Shown here piece by piece: positions 46,641 to 58,212 of a DNA stretch of 64,000 nucleotides. The position numbers were made by a program, and so were the translations under genes. The notes beneath the pieces were generated by a model. The model did no database searches, was not told the DNA's origin, and saw only the letters and a program-made list of their open reading frames with translations. Every line of letters starts with the position of its first letter. The stretch's first letter is position 1. The DNA is from Camillea tinctor (taxonomy: Eukaryota; Ascomycota; Sordariomycetes; Xylariales; Xylariaceae). The stretch spans positions 558,001-622,000 of the forward strand of contig MU394057.1 of assembly GCA_022578605.1 (NCBI GenBank). Direction: 5' to 3'.

Positions 46641-47591
46641 CTACGAGTCGTCACCCAGCATAATCCAGGGGTCGCCGGTGGCACCACTTCCATCATCGGC
46701 ATCCGTGCCCGCATACACCTCGTCATCGGTAGAACACGAGATATCCATCTCCGCCTTATCCCAAAGATCCCAGCCCAGCTCATCCTCCTCGGGGAGCATA
46801 TCAGACGAAATAGCACCATCCGGTCCCACCGAGCGCATCGCCCCGCTCCCCTCAGGGAGCTCATGTATGACCGCCAACCCGCTGCCCGGACTCCCCTTCT
46901 CTCCCTGCGCAGACTCCCCCATCTCGCTCCGCGACATCTCCAGCGCCCACCTGAGCGCCCAGTCCTCCTCCTCGCGGCCGCTCATACGCGACCTCCTGCG
47001 CGCGCGCTTCGCCGGCCGCACCGCGTACGCCGGCTCCGCGCGCACGATGGCCTCGAGCCCGAAGACGTCGCTGTCGTACAGCAGGCCCAGGCGGTAGAGC
47101 TCCGCGTCGTCGGTGACGTAGTAGGCTTCCTCGCGGCCGAGGGGCGGTTTCTGGAAGCGGTGGCCGGGCAGGACGACGCCCGGGTCGGCGGCCAGCGCGC
47201 GCCCGTCGTCGGTGTCGGAGATGAGGCCTAGGACGGGCCGGCGGTGGCGGGAGCGGTGGGGTTTGCGCCGGGGGTGGGAGGAGGGTTTGTGGAAGAGCTG
47301 TGGGGTAGGGGGCTTGGGTTAGTTGTCTGATGTTCGTTGTGGGAGGTGCTTTGTTGTGGGACGAGAGCCTTGTGGATTACTGACCTGGTCGGTGATGTTG
47401 GAGTCGAAGGATTGCCAGCGACTGTCGTGAGGGTTGCGATACATGCGGCTCGCGGCTGCTGCACTCAAGCCGGGCAGATTAGGTATGAGGTGCCGCAGCT
47501 GTTGGTGGGCGAGGGCAGGATCTGTTGCTACGGCCATGTTTGGGAGGATGTTGGTGATATTTGAAGAATCTCCAGTTATAGGTTGTAGCAT
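46641..47591 (-). CDS. Uncharacterised acidic fungal protein
   Basis: Two exons, complement(46641..47297, 47385..47591), 287 residues, joined in phase 0 through an 87-base intron (GTCAGT to CACAG). The first exon is neutral and Ala/Leu-rich (LAHQQLRHLIPNLPGLSAAAASRMYRNP). The second begins with a very basic segment (KPSSHPRRKPHRSRHRRP), has a folded-looking middle (EEAYYVTDDAELYRLGLLYDSDVFGL), a second basic patch (AKRARRRSR, a possible nuclear signal) and a long acidic, low-complexity end. No domain is recognised. Strong third-position GC bias supports coding. A nuclear role is only a guess. Confidence 0.7.
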
Positions 47592-49650
47592 GCGTGATTA
47601 TTGTCGAAAATGACGATATCCCAAGAAAAAAAAAGAATAGAAAATAATGTCAACCAAGGGCGTATAGATGCCTCGTGTAAGGGGGGCTGGTGGTGAGTAA
47701 CCCGGTGTATATAGAACTGAAGGGAACAGACTAGATGGTGTTTATATACGATATGAATGCCTATGCTACTCGGAGGATCAGGGAAGAATTCTATTGGTCG
47801 CCCTAGCTAGAAGGCCTAAACTGGGGAGAGTCATGGACCACGGCATTATCGAGGATGTCATCCTGTAACTGAATCATGTAAGATGATTGGCCAGATTGTT
47901 AGGCAAGTGAGTCACTCAAGCTACCTAGTACTGTAGTAGCCTATCGGAGGCTTGCAATTTAGAGGGCTGTACACCAGCTGTGCCATCGAAGCCTCGGTAC
48001 CTGCCTAGGTCCCTACCTAATCGTGCTATATCAGATTAATAAGCTACCCAGTACCCCGGTTTCTACGGGGAATCTAGCAGTCTAGTCGGGCAGTCGGGTC
48101 TGCTTCAGTCTGCGAACGTCCTACACTGTGACACGTCGAGACTTGGCGTATTCTCTATTGAAGTGATTGTGATTCATACCCGGGTGATTCATCATGGTTA
48201 AAAAATGTAGGACTTAGTTAGTGATAGATATTTCCCAATCTTGCTCCCTTCATTTGTTTTTCTTATGGATTGCCTCTAAGGCCTTATGTAGGTATTCTGG
48301 CATGCCCCCATATAAGTAACACTGTCTATGTGAAAAACGTACATATAGTAATTACTACATAGTAGGTAGATAGATTACCTGCTCGCTATTTAATGTAATG
48401 CCGTTTCATAGGCAGAAACTTAAAGAGATATTTGAGTGACCTCGCCAAGTTTATATGATTTTTAACCATCGGGTTTCCCCCAACTTAAGGAAATATGCAG
48501 CAACTTCATCCGACGGGATGTACATATTATAAATAACTTTCATCCAAGCTTTTTCTCTGCACAGTATACGCTACTTAATCTGAAAAGGGACTTAACCACT
48601 GCACAGTTGCGTCACTGGCCTAGTATCTATGCATGTAACCTATCTAGGTACATAACTATATTTACTACATCGAACACTATCATGATTTCTTATATATCTA
48701 GGTACTTATATATCTACCTCCTATTTAAAAGTTGTGGATGGGCACATACCTCTTTGATAATGTGATCGATTGGGTTGATTTATTTTTAGTTAGTGTTAGG
48801 ACCACCGAGTCCACGTAAGTTGGGTTACAACCACCACTTTAACCTCAATCTCCAAGTTTCTCCAGTAGTGCAAGGAACACACTTATAGGATAATGATCGC
48901 CCTGCAAAACATGCACTGCAGCGAGCGGGCGCAAATAACACACGAACCTTGGAAGGGAAAACTGGGGTATCTAAAGCACAAACTGGGACGATCCCTCTTT
49001 TCCTGAAACAATCTTTTCTTTTTACCCCCGGTCTCTCCGGTTTCTCTCTCCCCTCTCTCTCCCTATCCTATTCTATTCTATTAGGTACTAGGTAGACATT
49101 GGGGGGGTAAAGTATGTAAGTACCTAGGTACTATGTAGTACCACTCTATTAACTTCCAAGTTTAACCTAGAGGTACGTAAGTTACACACATAGATTATGA
49201 GATTTACCTACGTCAAGTCAACACGAACCTGCACAACATTTACCGTGTGACCCTTTCTTCCTCTCTTTTCTTATCTTTTTATTCTCTTCTCTTATTCACA
49301 ATTCCTTCATTCTTACTTGATCTTCCTTTTCTGGGTCCTTCTAACCAAAGTATCTTACCTATACTCATCTAATTTTACCAACCATATCCATCGATCGGAT
49401 TAGATTCTCCCTCCCCCATTCCGATGAGAAACCCACATCTAATTCTCGATCTCCTCTCTTTTTGCCATTCCTCATCATCCTTCTTCAACACTCTGCGACC
49501 CGACTGAATACCCTCCACATCCACTCTCGTTTTACGTAAACCAACCAACCAATCCGGGGTCTATCTGTGTGATCCAATTCATATTCCACTTCTACCATTG
49601 ATCAAACACAAACCATCAAGAAAAGGATTACAGAGAAAAAAAAAACCAAT
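47592..49650. other. Long intergenic region, 2.06 kb
   Basis: Divergent promoters. Many palindromic steps of the TACCTAGGTA kind occur (near 47998, 48644, 48700, 49084, 49120). The last 400 bases before the Mpv17 gene are an unusually long CT-rich leader or promoter. No gene seen. Confidence 0.6.
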
Positions 49651-50271
49651 ATGCCTTCACCTATGATCAAGGCCACCGTGGCCGCCGCCGCCCTCTCCAG
49701 CGCCTCTAACATCCTCGCCCAATTCCTGCAAGCCTACCGCGAGAACGAGCCCTTCATCTTCGACCTCGGGAGCTTCCTGCGCTTCGTAACCGTCACCTTC
49801 CTGACCGCGCCGCCCAACTACCTCTGGCAAGGGCTGCTGGAGCGCGCGTTCCCGGCCTACGGGCGGACATCGCACCCCCTCGCCCTGCTTCGCGAGCCGC
49901 CGCCGCGGGACGTGGAGAAGCAGCCGGCCAGCGACGGGGTCCTGGGCGACACGAGCAGCAGCGGCTCGCAGCGGCTCAACGTGCGCAACACGCTGAGCAA
50001 GTGGTTCATCGACTGCATCACGGTGGGCGCGGTGGCGAACACGGTGGCCTTCTTCGTGCTGATGGGGCTGCTGAAGCGCCAGCCGCTGGCCCAGATCGGG
50101 CACAACATCCGCGCGCAGACGGTGCCGGTGATCGTGGCCGGCTACAAGATCTGGCCCTTCGCTTCGATCGTCAGCTTCAGCTGCGTGCCGGTCGAGCGGC
50201 GCATTGTGTTCCTCAACTTTGTGGGGCTGCTGTGGGGGATTTACATGAGCTTGGTTGCTTCGAAGGTTTAA
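49651..50271 (+). CDS. Mpv17/PMP22 family membrane protein
   Basis: Single exon, 206 residues, the usual size. The family core is at the C-terminus: a KIWPFASIVSFSCVPVERRIVFLN block followed by VGLLWGIYMSLVASKV, where most members read WP...FVPV.RR...N...WN.YLS. The N-terminal half has two further membrane segments and the TAPPNYLWQGLLERAFP block; residues 75-110 form a disordered insert. Members sit in the inner mitochondrial or peroxisomal membrane and affect membrane permeability and mtDNA upkeep (yeast Sym1). This copy is nearest to the diverged fungal PMP22-like group. Confidence 0.9.
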   Translation: MPSPMIKATVAAAALSSASNILAQFLQAYRENEPFIFDLGSFLRFVTVTFLTAPPNYLWQGLLERAFPAYGRTSHPLALLREPPPRDVEKQPASDGVLGDTSSSGSQRLNVRNTLSKWFIDCITVGAVANTVAFFVLMGLLKRQPLAQIGHNIRAQTVPVIVAGYKIWPFASIVSFSCVPVERRIVFLNFVGLLWGIYMSLVASKV

Positions 50272-50301
50272 GAAAAAAGGAAAAGAAAGGAAAGGAAAGG
50301 A

Positions 50302-50335
<34 letters not shown>

Positions 50336-51164
50336 GGAAGTGCAGCTTTTTATTGTTACTGGCTTTGGTCCGGTTTGGGAGTTTTATGTATTGGTTAAAG
50401 GGGACCTGAGATGTGAAGGATGCATTCTTTTGGGAGATTGCGGGGAATGCGTACGAACAAGCCCTTGGGAAACTAGGGTTGGCTTCGAAGCAATCACGGA
50501 TACGGGATATCTAGTGCGTATACAACATGGATGGGTATAAGGTAGATGAGGACACAGCCGGGGAACTATATTAGATTACTCCCCCCTTTACTATACATGG
50601 ACGCATCTATTTGTTGGTCATAGACCGTTTGTTGGAATCAGTCAGGATTTAGGAACAAGCCAGTACTTGACATAAATTAAGCTTAGCGTGATGCAGACGA
50701 TACCTGCTACCCCTGAACAGTACCCCTTTTCTCGCTTTGCCTCCTGTGCCCTTATCCCCGATATGTCGCTGAAGCGTTGAGATATTACTTGTACTATCAG
50801 CGGAGAACTTGTCCTTGTCTTAACAATTTCCCTCTTGAACGAATCAAATAAGTTCTACCTGGGCAAGAAAACATCTCTAATTGAAAAGAGTTCCTATGTA
50901 TGAGATGTACATGTATAGGTATCTCACCCCTAAGCTACTAGCTAGATATGATGCCTTTCCCTCCATGATTATTTTCCCCGGCAATCTGTTCAGAGTTCGA
51001 TCTTTCCGTATCTATCTCGAGTACAAGTCTCTAGGGAGAAGATGGTAGGGAGAAAGGCGTGTATGGAATGCCCTCTTTGTATAGAGAAACATAACAGTCA
51101 CCAGCCCATTACCTCCTTCTTATAACTTGCTGTTCTCAGAGCAACCACAAAGTTTGCATCATCA
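50272..51164. other. Intergenic spacer with GA microsatellite
   Basis: Convergent 3' ends, about 890 bases. A GA-dinucleotide run (about 50304-50332), preceded by AAAGG units, starts 30 bases after the Mpv17 stop. No gene supported. Confidence 0.6.
50304..50332. repeat. (GA)n microsatellite
   Basis: About fourteen GA units directly visible in the 3' flank of the Mpv17 gene. Confidence 0.95.
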
Positions 51165-54100
51165 TTACTTCCGGCCCGTCAGCTCACTCTCACTTATGGT
51201 ATGGCTTCCGCCCGCGCACCGGTACATGCCATTCCCCTGATTAATCCAGTCGAAATTTGCCGGGCACCGGCCCATCTGCTTCATGAGCGCCTGTTTCCGA
51301 GCCTCCTCCTCTCTCGCCGCCTTCTTGATCTCTTCTTCCTTCTTCTTCCTCTCTTCCTCCTTCTTCTTTATTTCTTCTTCCTTCTTCTTCTTCGCTTCCT
51401 CCCTCTTCTTGATCTCTTCTTCCTTCCTCTTCCTCTCTGCCTCCTTCTCAGCCTTCTTCCTTCTCCTCTCCTCCTCCCTCTTCCGCCGCTGATCTTCCCT
51501 TTCCTTCTTCCGCTGGCGCGCCTCTTCCTCCAACTGCTTTCTGATCTGCGCCATTTTCGCCATGGCCTCCCCCGGCGGGGGTGGTGGTGCCCCGGTAAAC
51601 CAGCCCTGGAGCCCCTTCGCTACTCCTGCTCCCGGTAGAGATCCCACCATGTCCATCCACGAACCGCCTTGGTCCTCTTCGGTTAGGTCTTCCTCATACT
51701 TGTCGTACGTGCGCTTAGAGCCACCAGGTGCAGGGCAAAAGTTGATTGGTTTCGACGTGGGCGAAGCGAGGGGCATAGTCAAATCCATGACAGTCGGCAG
51801 CTTTTTCGGCGACGCAGGCGGTGGGGCAGATACGTTGGCGTCCAAGTCCGCCTCCGGGGCCGCTGTATCGCCCGTGTTCGTATTCTGGCGCACTCCCGCT
51901 AAACTCTCGAGCTCCGACTGCAGTAGGCTCAGCTGATCAACAACGATGTGCCGGCTGACGTGTAGCACGGGCCCGGTTGTCTCGGTGTCCATTGTTGCGT
52001 TGGTGATTCTCTTGCTGAGGGTGTCTATCGATCGCCCGTTCGCCCAGCCGGACAGGCGCACGAGCGTGTCCAGCTTCTTCAGCACGGCTGGGGCCCCGCC
52101 GTTCTTGAGGCACTCAGCCTGGAAGGGAGGTTTGTTGACGTGCATGTCTAGTAGCTTCACTGCGTCGGCGGCGGATAGCGGTGGGAATCTAATAGTCTCT
52201 TGAATACGGCTCGCCATCCCGGGGTTGAGATTGACTAGTTTCTTGATCTCTTCGTCGTAGCCCGCGAATATCACCACAAGGTGGCCCTTGAACTTCTCGT
52301 TTGTGAGACAAGTCACTATCTCATCCATGGCTTCTTTACCAAAGCTCGAGTTGCAGAGGCGATATGCCTCATCGATGAACAGTACTTTCCCCAGAGATGC
52401 CTCAAACTGTCGCTGTACTTTTGGACCTGTGTGGCCAATGTACTCCCCGACTAGCTCGTTCGCAGAAATCTCGTTTACCTCGTTACTGGCTAGGAGCCCG
52501 ATATTATACATTATTGTGCCTATGTTTTTGGCTGTGGTAGTCTTGCCAGTACCTATATGGGGGGGGGGGGGGGGGGGGTCAGCTCCTTGTACCTGTTAGA
52601 CCGGCTGGATGAGGAATAGTTACCTGGAGGCCCAGTGAAGCACATAGTCAACGGAATCCTGCCGCAGATGTCTAATCCATGCTTTTTGGCTATATTTGCT
52701 CTACGAGGCCAGCTGCTGATCACTTTCTTCACTTCATCACAGCCAATGACACCCTTGAAAAGCTCCTCAACGTCATGGGTGGCCTTTCCCAAGCGTTCAA
52801 AGTCCGGATCGATATCGGACAGTTCTAGGTTCACATTTAAGCCGAACATTGACGGATCCGCCTGTATTCGTTGCCTGTACCGTTTCTGGGCAGTATCGAG
52901 CATTATTTCCACCTCTCCTGCGTTCCCAAAGTTGAGCTTATGTCGCTGCCTTTCCAGTATTTCCATAACCTTGTCCTCAACCCCGGGACTGACGTTCAAA
53001 ACCCTGGCCTGGAGTTTTTGACGCCATATTTGTCGCATCTCGTCTGGCGTGTAGTCCTCAAAAACAAAAGCATTGTCTATTGGGAATCTGCGCTTGAGTC
53101 CAGGATTTCCGTCTTGGAACATCTCTTCCATCTTGTCTTTGTATCCAAGCAGGAGCACACATCTATCGTCACCAGCTTTACTGTCGACTTTGGCAACTAT
53201 GGTGTCTAAGACTGCGGTTTTGAATGGGTCTGTGATACCGTGCGTCCCTTTTGCGCCACTCTTGCTGTTGAGTTGATATGCTTCGTCAATCACGAGCACC
53301 TTCCCTCTTGTCGCCTCTAATATCGCCTTGGTGTTCGTCTCGCTCCCACCGATATGTTGGCCGATGAAATCAGCGGGTGTTTTAACTACGACCTCGCCAT
53401 TGCTGAGCATCCCAAGTTCTACGAGGATCTGACCATAGAGCTTGGCAACTGTCGTCTTGCCAGTGCCCGGATTGCCGAGGAAGACCTGATTCAGAGATTC
53501 CTTCAGTCGGGGCTCATTCCGCATCTCACGTTCCCGGTTGAGTTGAAAATCCACGACCATGCCGCGAACGGATTCCTTAACAGATTTCAGCCCAATCATG
53601 GCATCTAGTTCTTTCCAAGCCTTGCTGTTGTAGATGCCGTTAGTCGAGGCCGGTCCAAGCAAGTCTTCCCCTGTCATCAAGAAATAATTTGGAGCGTTGC
53701 CGCCGTAGGTTTCATGATATCTTTGTTCTCTCTTGAGACGTTGACAAAGTCGCCCATCAATCAGGGACGCCGCATTTTCGACAGCCCTCGCGTTCGCAAA
53801 ACCCTCTTGGTCACGACCAGAGCTAATGCGTCTGGCAGCTATTTTGACGTAATGCTCAGGTTCGTTAGGCTGCGATGGGCAGGGCTCGATTCGCATTTGT
53901 GCACTGAATCTTCTAGTGATCTGGGCGCGAAGAAGCGTAAGAATTTGTGTCTCGTTATAGTCTTCAAATTTAAATGTATAGCCAATGCGGCCGCGAATGC
54001 CCGTGTTATGTGCGTAGAACTTTTCCATGTCTGTCTTGTAGCCCGCAAAAACGAACACAATACGGTCTCGAAGATTCTCCATCTCACCCAACAAGAAGTC

Positions 54101-54618
54101 AAGGACACTTGCTCCAGAGCCGCTATGGCCATTGACCAATTGATATGTCTCATCTATGAATATTACCCCGACCCCCATAGAGGTAATTCCTTTGATCATC
54201 TGTTCAAGGGCTGCGACTCCTTTACTGGCAATGGATGATCCGGTTGTTTCTGCGTAGCTCCATTGACGTGATACGTTATCGAATATACCTAGAGACTTGA
54301 GGAACTCGAAATAAATTCTCGCGACGGTCGTTTTGCCTGTAATATATTAGTGGCCTTGTGAACGTCCCAATTGATGGTATAAACAAAGCGTCACTTACCC
54401 GTTCCAGGATTCCCAAGGAAAACAGTAGAGAAGCGTTCTTTACCGAGACCGTAGCGCTGCTTTGAGAGTTCGATTTTGTCCCTCATACGGAGAAACGCGT
54501 CCTTTACTTCTGTTAGGCCGACCATGTTCATGAGTTTATCCAGGGGCTCATTGGTAACCCCTTTACTCTTGATGGCCTGCCATTCCTTTTCAGGTTCTAG
54601 GTTTTGCTGTAAAGCCAT
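51165..54618 (-). CDS. Triple CbbX/CfxQ-type AAA+ ATPase with coiled-coil tail
   Basis: Three exons, complement(51165..52552, 52624..54336, 54399..54618), 1106 residues. Three AAA+ modules of the CbbX/SpoVK type follow each other: Walker A GNPGTGK at 69-75, GNPGTGK at 361-367, GPPGTGK at 642-648; Walker B FIDE ending at 136, VIDE at 425, FIDE at 706; each has its arginine finger region (TGIRGR, PGLKRR, PGMASR). After about residue 860 comes a disordered Pro-rich linker, then a Lys/Glu-rich coiled coil (about 975-1062) and a short end with two cysteines (RCPANF...YRCAGG). Bacterial and red-plastid CbbX remodels Rubisco; the fungal multi-domain forms are uncharacterised. The first AAA+ module begins almost at the start codon, so an extra upstream exon cannot be ruled out. 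Confidence 0.9.
52559..52578. repeat. G20 homopolymer inside an intron
   Basis: Twenty consecutive G on the plus strand, C20 in the sense of the AAA+ gene, lying six bases before the acceptor AG of its second intron and acting as the pyrimidine tract. Assembly length may be unreliable. Confidence 0.9.
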
Positions 54619-55364
54619 TGTCAGCAATTTGTAGTATGAGTTGAGCTTGGTTTGCCGATGCGGGATGAGTTGGGTATGAAGTATTAGACTCGCAATATAG
54701 ATAGGTCAGTCATAGCATGGTATAAATAATACATAAAGAGTCGATTCAACATTTCCGCAATTAGGCATCACATCTATTTCAGAACGAACGACTTGTAGAA
54801 TAGGCAAGCCAGTTGTAGAAATATCAGAGGTTGGCAAAAAGGATATGACCACCGAAATATTCTCGACTGCCTGAGAGTCATACCGAATTGACTGGCTTAA
54901 CTGCTTTATTCGGTCTGAGACAACATGGAACTCTATTATGGTGTATGGTAAGGAATGATACGAATAGTCTGTCAGGGTTGGTATCGTAGGTCGATGAAAA
55001 CCTCGTCATATGAAAAATACTTAAGAATTATGAAGCTAGTCGACGAGTATCTTTCCGATTCATGAATTAATGGCGAGTTGGGGAAGATTGAGGAGAGATT
55101 TTGGTAGAAAACGTCTAGAAGAAACCCGACCCTGTGACAGCTTGAATCATCGAATAAAACATAGTTGGTCTGGCGTTGGAAATTCTGCACATATACAAGA
55201 TGAGCAACGTCTTGCTTGCCGACACTTACAACGCCGGACACCAGCCGCCCAGACGCCATCAACAATCCAAATCCTATAGGCTCCTTTCCTAAACGCCAAA
55301 AAAAAAGAAAAAAAAAGAAGAAGAAATAGAATAAGGAAAGAAGAAAAGAGAATGACCCCTTCAA
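54619..55364. other. Spacer between AAA+ gene and atg17
   Basis: About 750 bases between two minus-strand genes: the promoter of the AAA+ gene and the atg17 3' end. A minus-strand open frame at 54972-55364 owes its hydrophobic start to a poly-A/AG run and is not accepted. Confidence 0.6.
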
Positions 55365-56971
55365 TTACGACCGTTCGCTGTATGGGCGACCGAGACGCAT
55401 AGCTGCAGCTTGTATGACGCCCTTCTCTAGAGTTGGGGTCTTGCTCAGTTCAGACTTAGACGTGTCGTCGCGGACAGGCACAACTTCCCACTTAGGGATA
55501 GCATCGTCCATGCCTGGCCAGAGGTCCGTGGGGAGATATTCTGCCACTTCATGCCGGAAAGCCTCCCGCTCTCTTCGATCGGTCTCGATTATCTTGTCGA
55601 CACTCTCCCTTGCCTTCTTCCATATACCCAAAACCCTCTCTTCCAGAGCCTTTCGCCGTTCGACTTCGAGGATCAGACTGTCGTAAGAGCCGGCGTAGTT
55701 CTCGTAGAATACCCTCAATTCCTCCATTTCGCCCATTTTGTCTTTTATCGTCTGATGTTCCTCCACCCATCTGTCGCGGAACTCTGTCTCGGCGGCTACG
55801 TAGCTCTGGAGCCGAGATCCAATATCCTCTAGGACCCGGAAGGCCTCCAGCGTGCCAAGGTATGCCATCTTCACCCTGTTCGTCTGGTCGTCCAGATTGC
55901 CAAATTCAGCCTCCATTGATTGTAGGCGTTCGTTCAACTCCTGCACCACATCTTCTACCTCAGACGAGTCCTGCACAACCACCTCGAGCATCTGGGCACG
56001 GTCTTCTGGCGACATGGGTTCGAAATCGGGCACGTGGGACTCTTGTTCCGAAATGACACCAGATATAGACACATCATCTCCACTCTGGGATTGTGTGGCC
56101 TCGGCAGCCTTGATCCTAGCCAGCGCTGCCCCTCCCTCGGTTGTCCGTACAGCCGTGACACACAGATCGAAATGTTTGGTCAAAGAAGCGAGGAGCTCGG
56201 CCATGGCGTGGGAGTTGGCCATCATGGAGGAAAGCAGATGAGGGAGGGACTGGTCGGCGGACGAGGCGGAGGGAGAGGAAGGTAGAGGAGCCGAAGCCAG
56301 CGTCTTCTGTAAGGTGCGCATATCGGCGTCGAAGCGCAGGAGGTCGCCATCGAACGACTGTTGGGTAGTCTGTGAATACGGGGGAAGATAGATATGTCAG
56401 CCATGAACTTCGGACCAGGGAAATATGGACATTATTAGCCATGGTTAAATACCTGTAATATCTGGATGTTCTCCTTCAATGCATTTATCATGGTCTCGAC
56501 CTGTAACTCATCGACGAAATCCAGCAGGCTACGCCTCTCTTCGCCGGGGGGCCGAAAGGCGCTTTCTACCATGCGCCCTCGCAAAACATCCATAGTACCC
56601 TGGAGCCGGCCGTTTGTTGCGTCAAGGGTCTTGATGATTTGCTTGAACTGGCGTCTGCCATGGTCGTAGGTTCGCTGTAGGCTGCGTCGCACCTTTGCCA
56701 ATAGCTGCATCTGCTCAGTAATGCCATGACGAAGGAACTGCGATTGCGCCGACAATATGACCGACTCCTCGTAGGCCTGGCGGGCGGCATGGACCAGTTC
56801 ATTGGCACGCAGCACGAGCCTCATAGACGATAGGGACCGTTTCGCATTAAGAAGATGCTGCACGAGAGTCTCGACGGGAACTAGGTCGGTCGATCCTCCA
56901 GGTATTATAGCCTGCGACGAGGCTGCCCGGGCTGCCAAGTGGGAGGAAGCTGAACTGGTGAAGGATGCCAT
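55365..56971 (-). CDS. atg17: Autophagy-related protein 17
   Basis: Two exons, complement(55365..56369, 56453..56971), 507 residues, joined in phase 0 through an 83-base intron (ILQ to TTQQSFDGDLL). The Atg17 core is very clear: LVQHLLNAKRSLSSM, LRANELVHAARQAYEES, RTYDHGRRQFKQIIKTLD, FRPPGEERRSLLDFVDE, then SFDGDLLRFDADMRTL. The rest is almost all helix and coiled coil, as in the crescent-shaped yeast protein. Atg17 is the scaffold that joins Atg1 kinase, Atg13 and Atg29-Atg31 at the start of autophagosome formation. The start MASFTSS at 56971 is chosen by family alignment; an upstream in-frame ATG at 57082 adds a hydrophobic, unlikely stretch. C-terminal end is less conserved. Confidence 0.95.
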
Positions 56972-58212
56972 GATGGGATGGGTGATAGGATAAGAGGATG
57001 ACGTCAAAAGACGGAGGGGATGAAGGGGGGATAGAAGAGGGAAGAATGATTCCAATATTATAACGAAGAATAAAGGCAGCAAGACAGCTGTGGACCAAGG
57101 ATAATATCTACATCCTCGCCAGTTCAGAGATCAGTCAAGAGATGAGATCGACATTAAGATATGGGGAGGGGGGATATTTGGAGGGGGGGGAGAGGAGAGA
57201 AGAGAAAGAATTAAAAAAAAAAATTAAAAGAGAAAGAAAGAAAATAAAAACAGGAGATGAAGTAATAATAATAATAAATGGGATGATGAGTGTAGGTTAA
57301 TGATGTAAGTTACTGGTGGTTTTGGTTATGGTTATAGTTATGGTTTTGGTTATGGTTTTGGTTTTGGTGGTGTTGGGGTAGAAGCTCTAGAAGCTTTAGT
57401 AGCGTTAGCTTGCTCACCGATTGTCTCAGCACGCATTGGACGATCATAGCAGTACCCAGGCACTAGGTTTATGTAAGTAGGTACAACTAAACACAAGTCC
57501 TAGACTAGACCCACAGACCACTGTATTGGAAAGCATCTCAATTACCGATTGGCTCACAATGTTGTCTTGATAGCAGCACTAAGGTTAGTTAGGTTAGTGT
57601 CATGTCGCCAAGGGTTCAACAGGTAGTGAAGTTCCTGTGGAAGTTGTATATGGCATGAACAAATTACCCCCTGATTCACTTCTCTACATGTCTAATCCAT
57701 CACTATTATACATACCTACACTTCACTATCTACCTGTACCTGACATCCCACCCAGCTTGATCCCTACATAGTACCTTATTAGCGTTAGGAACTAAGCATA
57801 GGTTAAGGAAAGGATTAGGTACTAGTACCTGGGCTGCTGGGTATCTACACTTCTATTCCTGTGTTGTGTATTGTTGGTCTAGTATACCACAGATTCTCCA
57901 ACTTTAGTCTCTCATTCACACATTGTTTCACTACCTCGAAGTGTGTCATATCTTAGAAAATGACTTGATCATCTCCAACTATCTATCTATCGTGTCGATG
58001 AGATTCACTAATTAAATAGCCCTCGCTGACTACGCAATATCCTCGAACCACTAACAAAGGGGGTTCGAAATACTCAAGATCACAGAGACTGGGATTGGCT
58101 TACACGGGCTACCTAGAGTCTTATACCACGGGGGCTTATACCACTAGTATTTCACCCTGAATCAGTTCGCTGTCAACTAAACGAAGCGCGTGGCTTCATC
58201 CATCTCTTCACC
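56972..58212. other. Intergenic region, 1.24 kb, with simple repeats
   Basis: Divergent promoters. A G/A-rich run (57160-57260) and a TGGTTTTGGTTATGG-type repeat (57311-57376) are the only structures seen. TAGGTAC steps occur near 57476 and 57815. Confidence 0.6.
57311..57376. repeat. Imperfect GGTTWT hexamer-like repeat
   Basis: About eleven units of GGTTTT, GGTTAT or close variants on the plus strand, almost without C. Read directly. It differs from the fungal telomere repeat TTAGGG. Confidence 0.85.

Noticed and set aside
49657..50103. 148-codon minus-strand open frame
   Set aside because: Mirror of the Mpv17/PMP22 gene in a GC-biased region.
50001..50540. 179-codon plus-strand open frame
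   Set aside because: Overlaps the Mpv17 gene in another frame and then runs through the GA microsatellite; low-complexity protein.
51201..51638. Leu/Phe-rich 145-codon plus-strand frame
   Set aside because: Antisense of the Lys/Glu coiled coil of the AAA+ protein; hydrophobicity is a direct result of that repeat.
54972..55364. 130-codon minus-strand frame upstream of the AAA+ gene
   Set aside because: Considered as missing N-terminal exon; its Phe-run start comes from a poly-A/AG tract and the rest has no AAA+ or other similarity.
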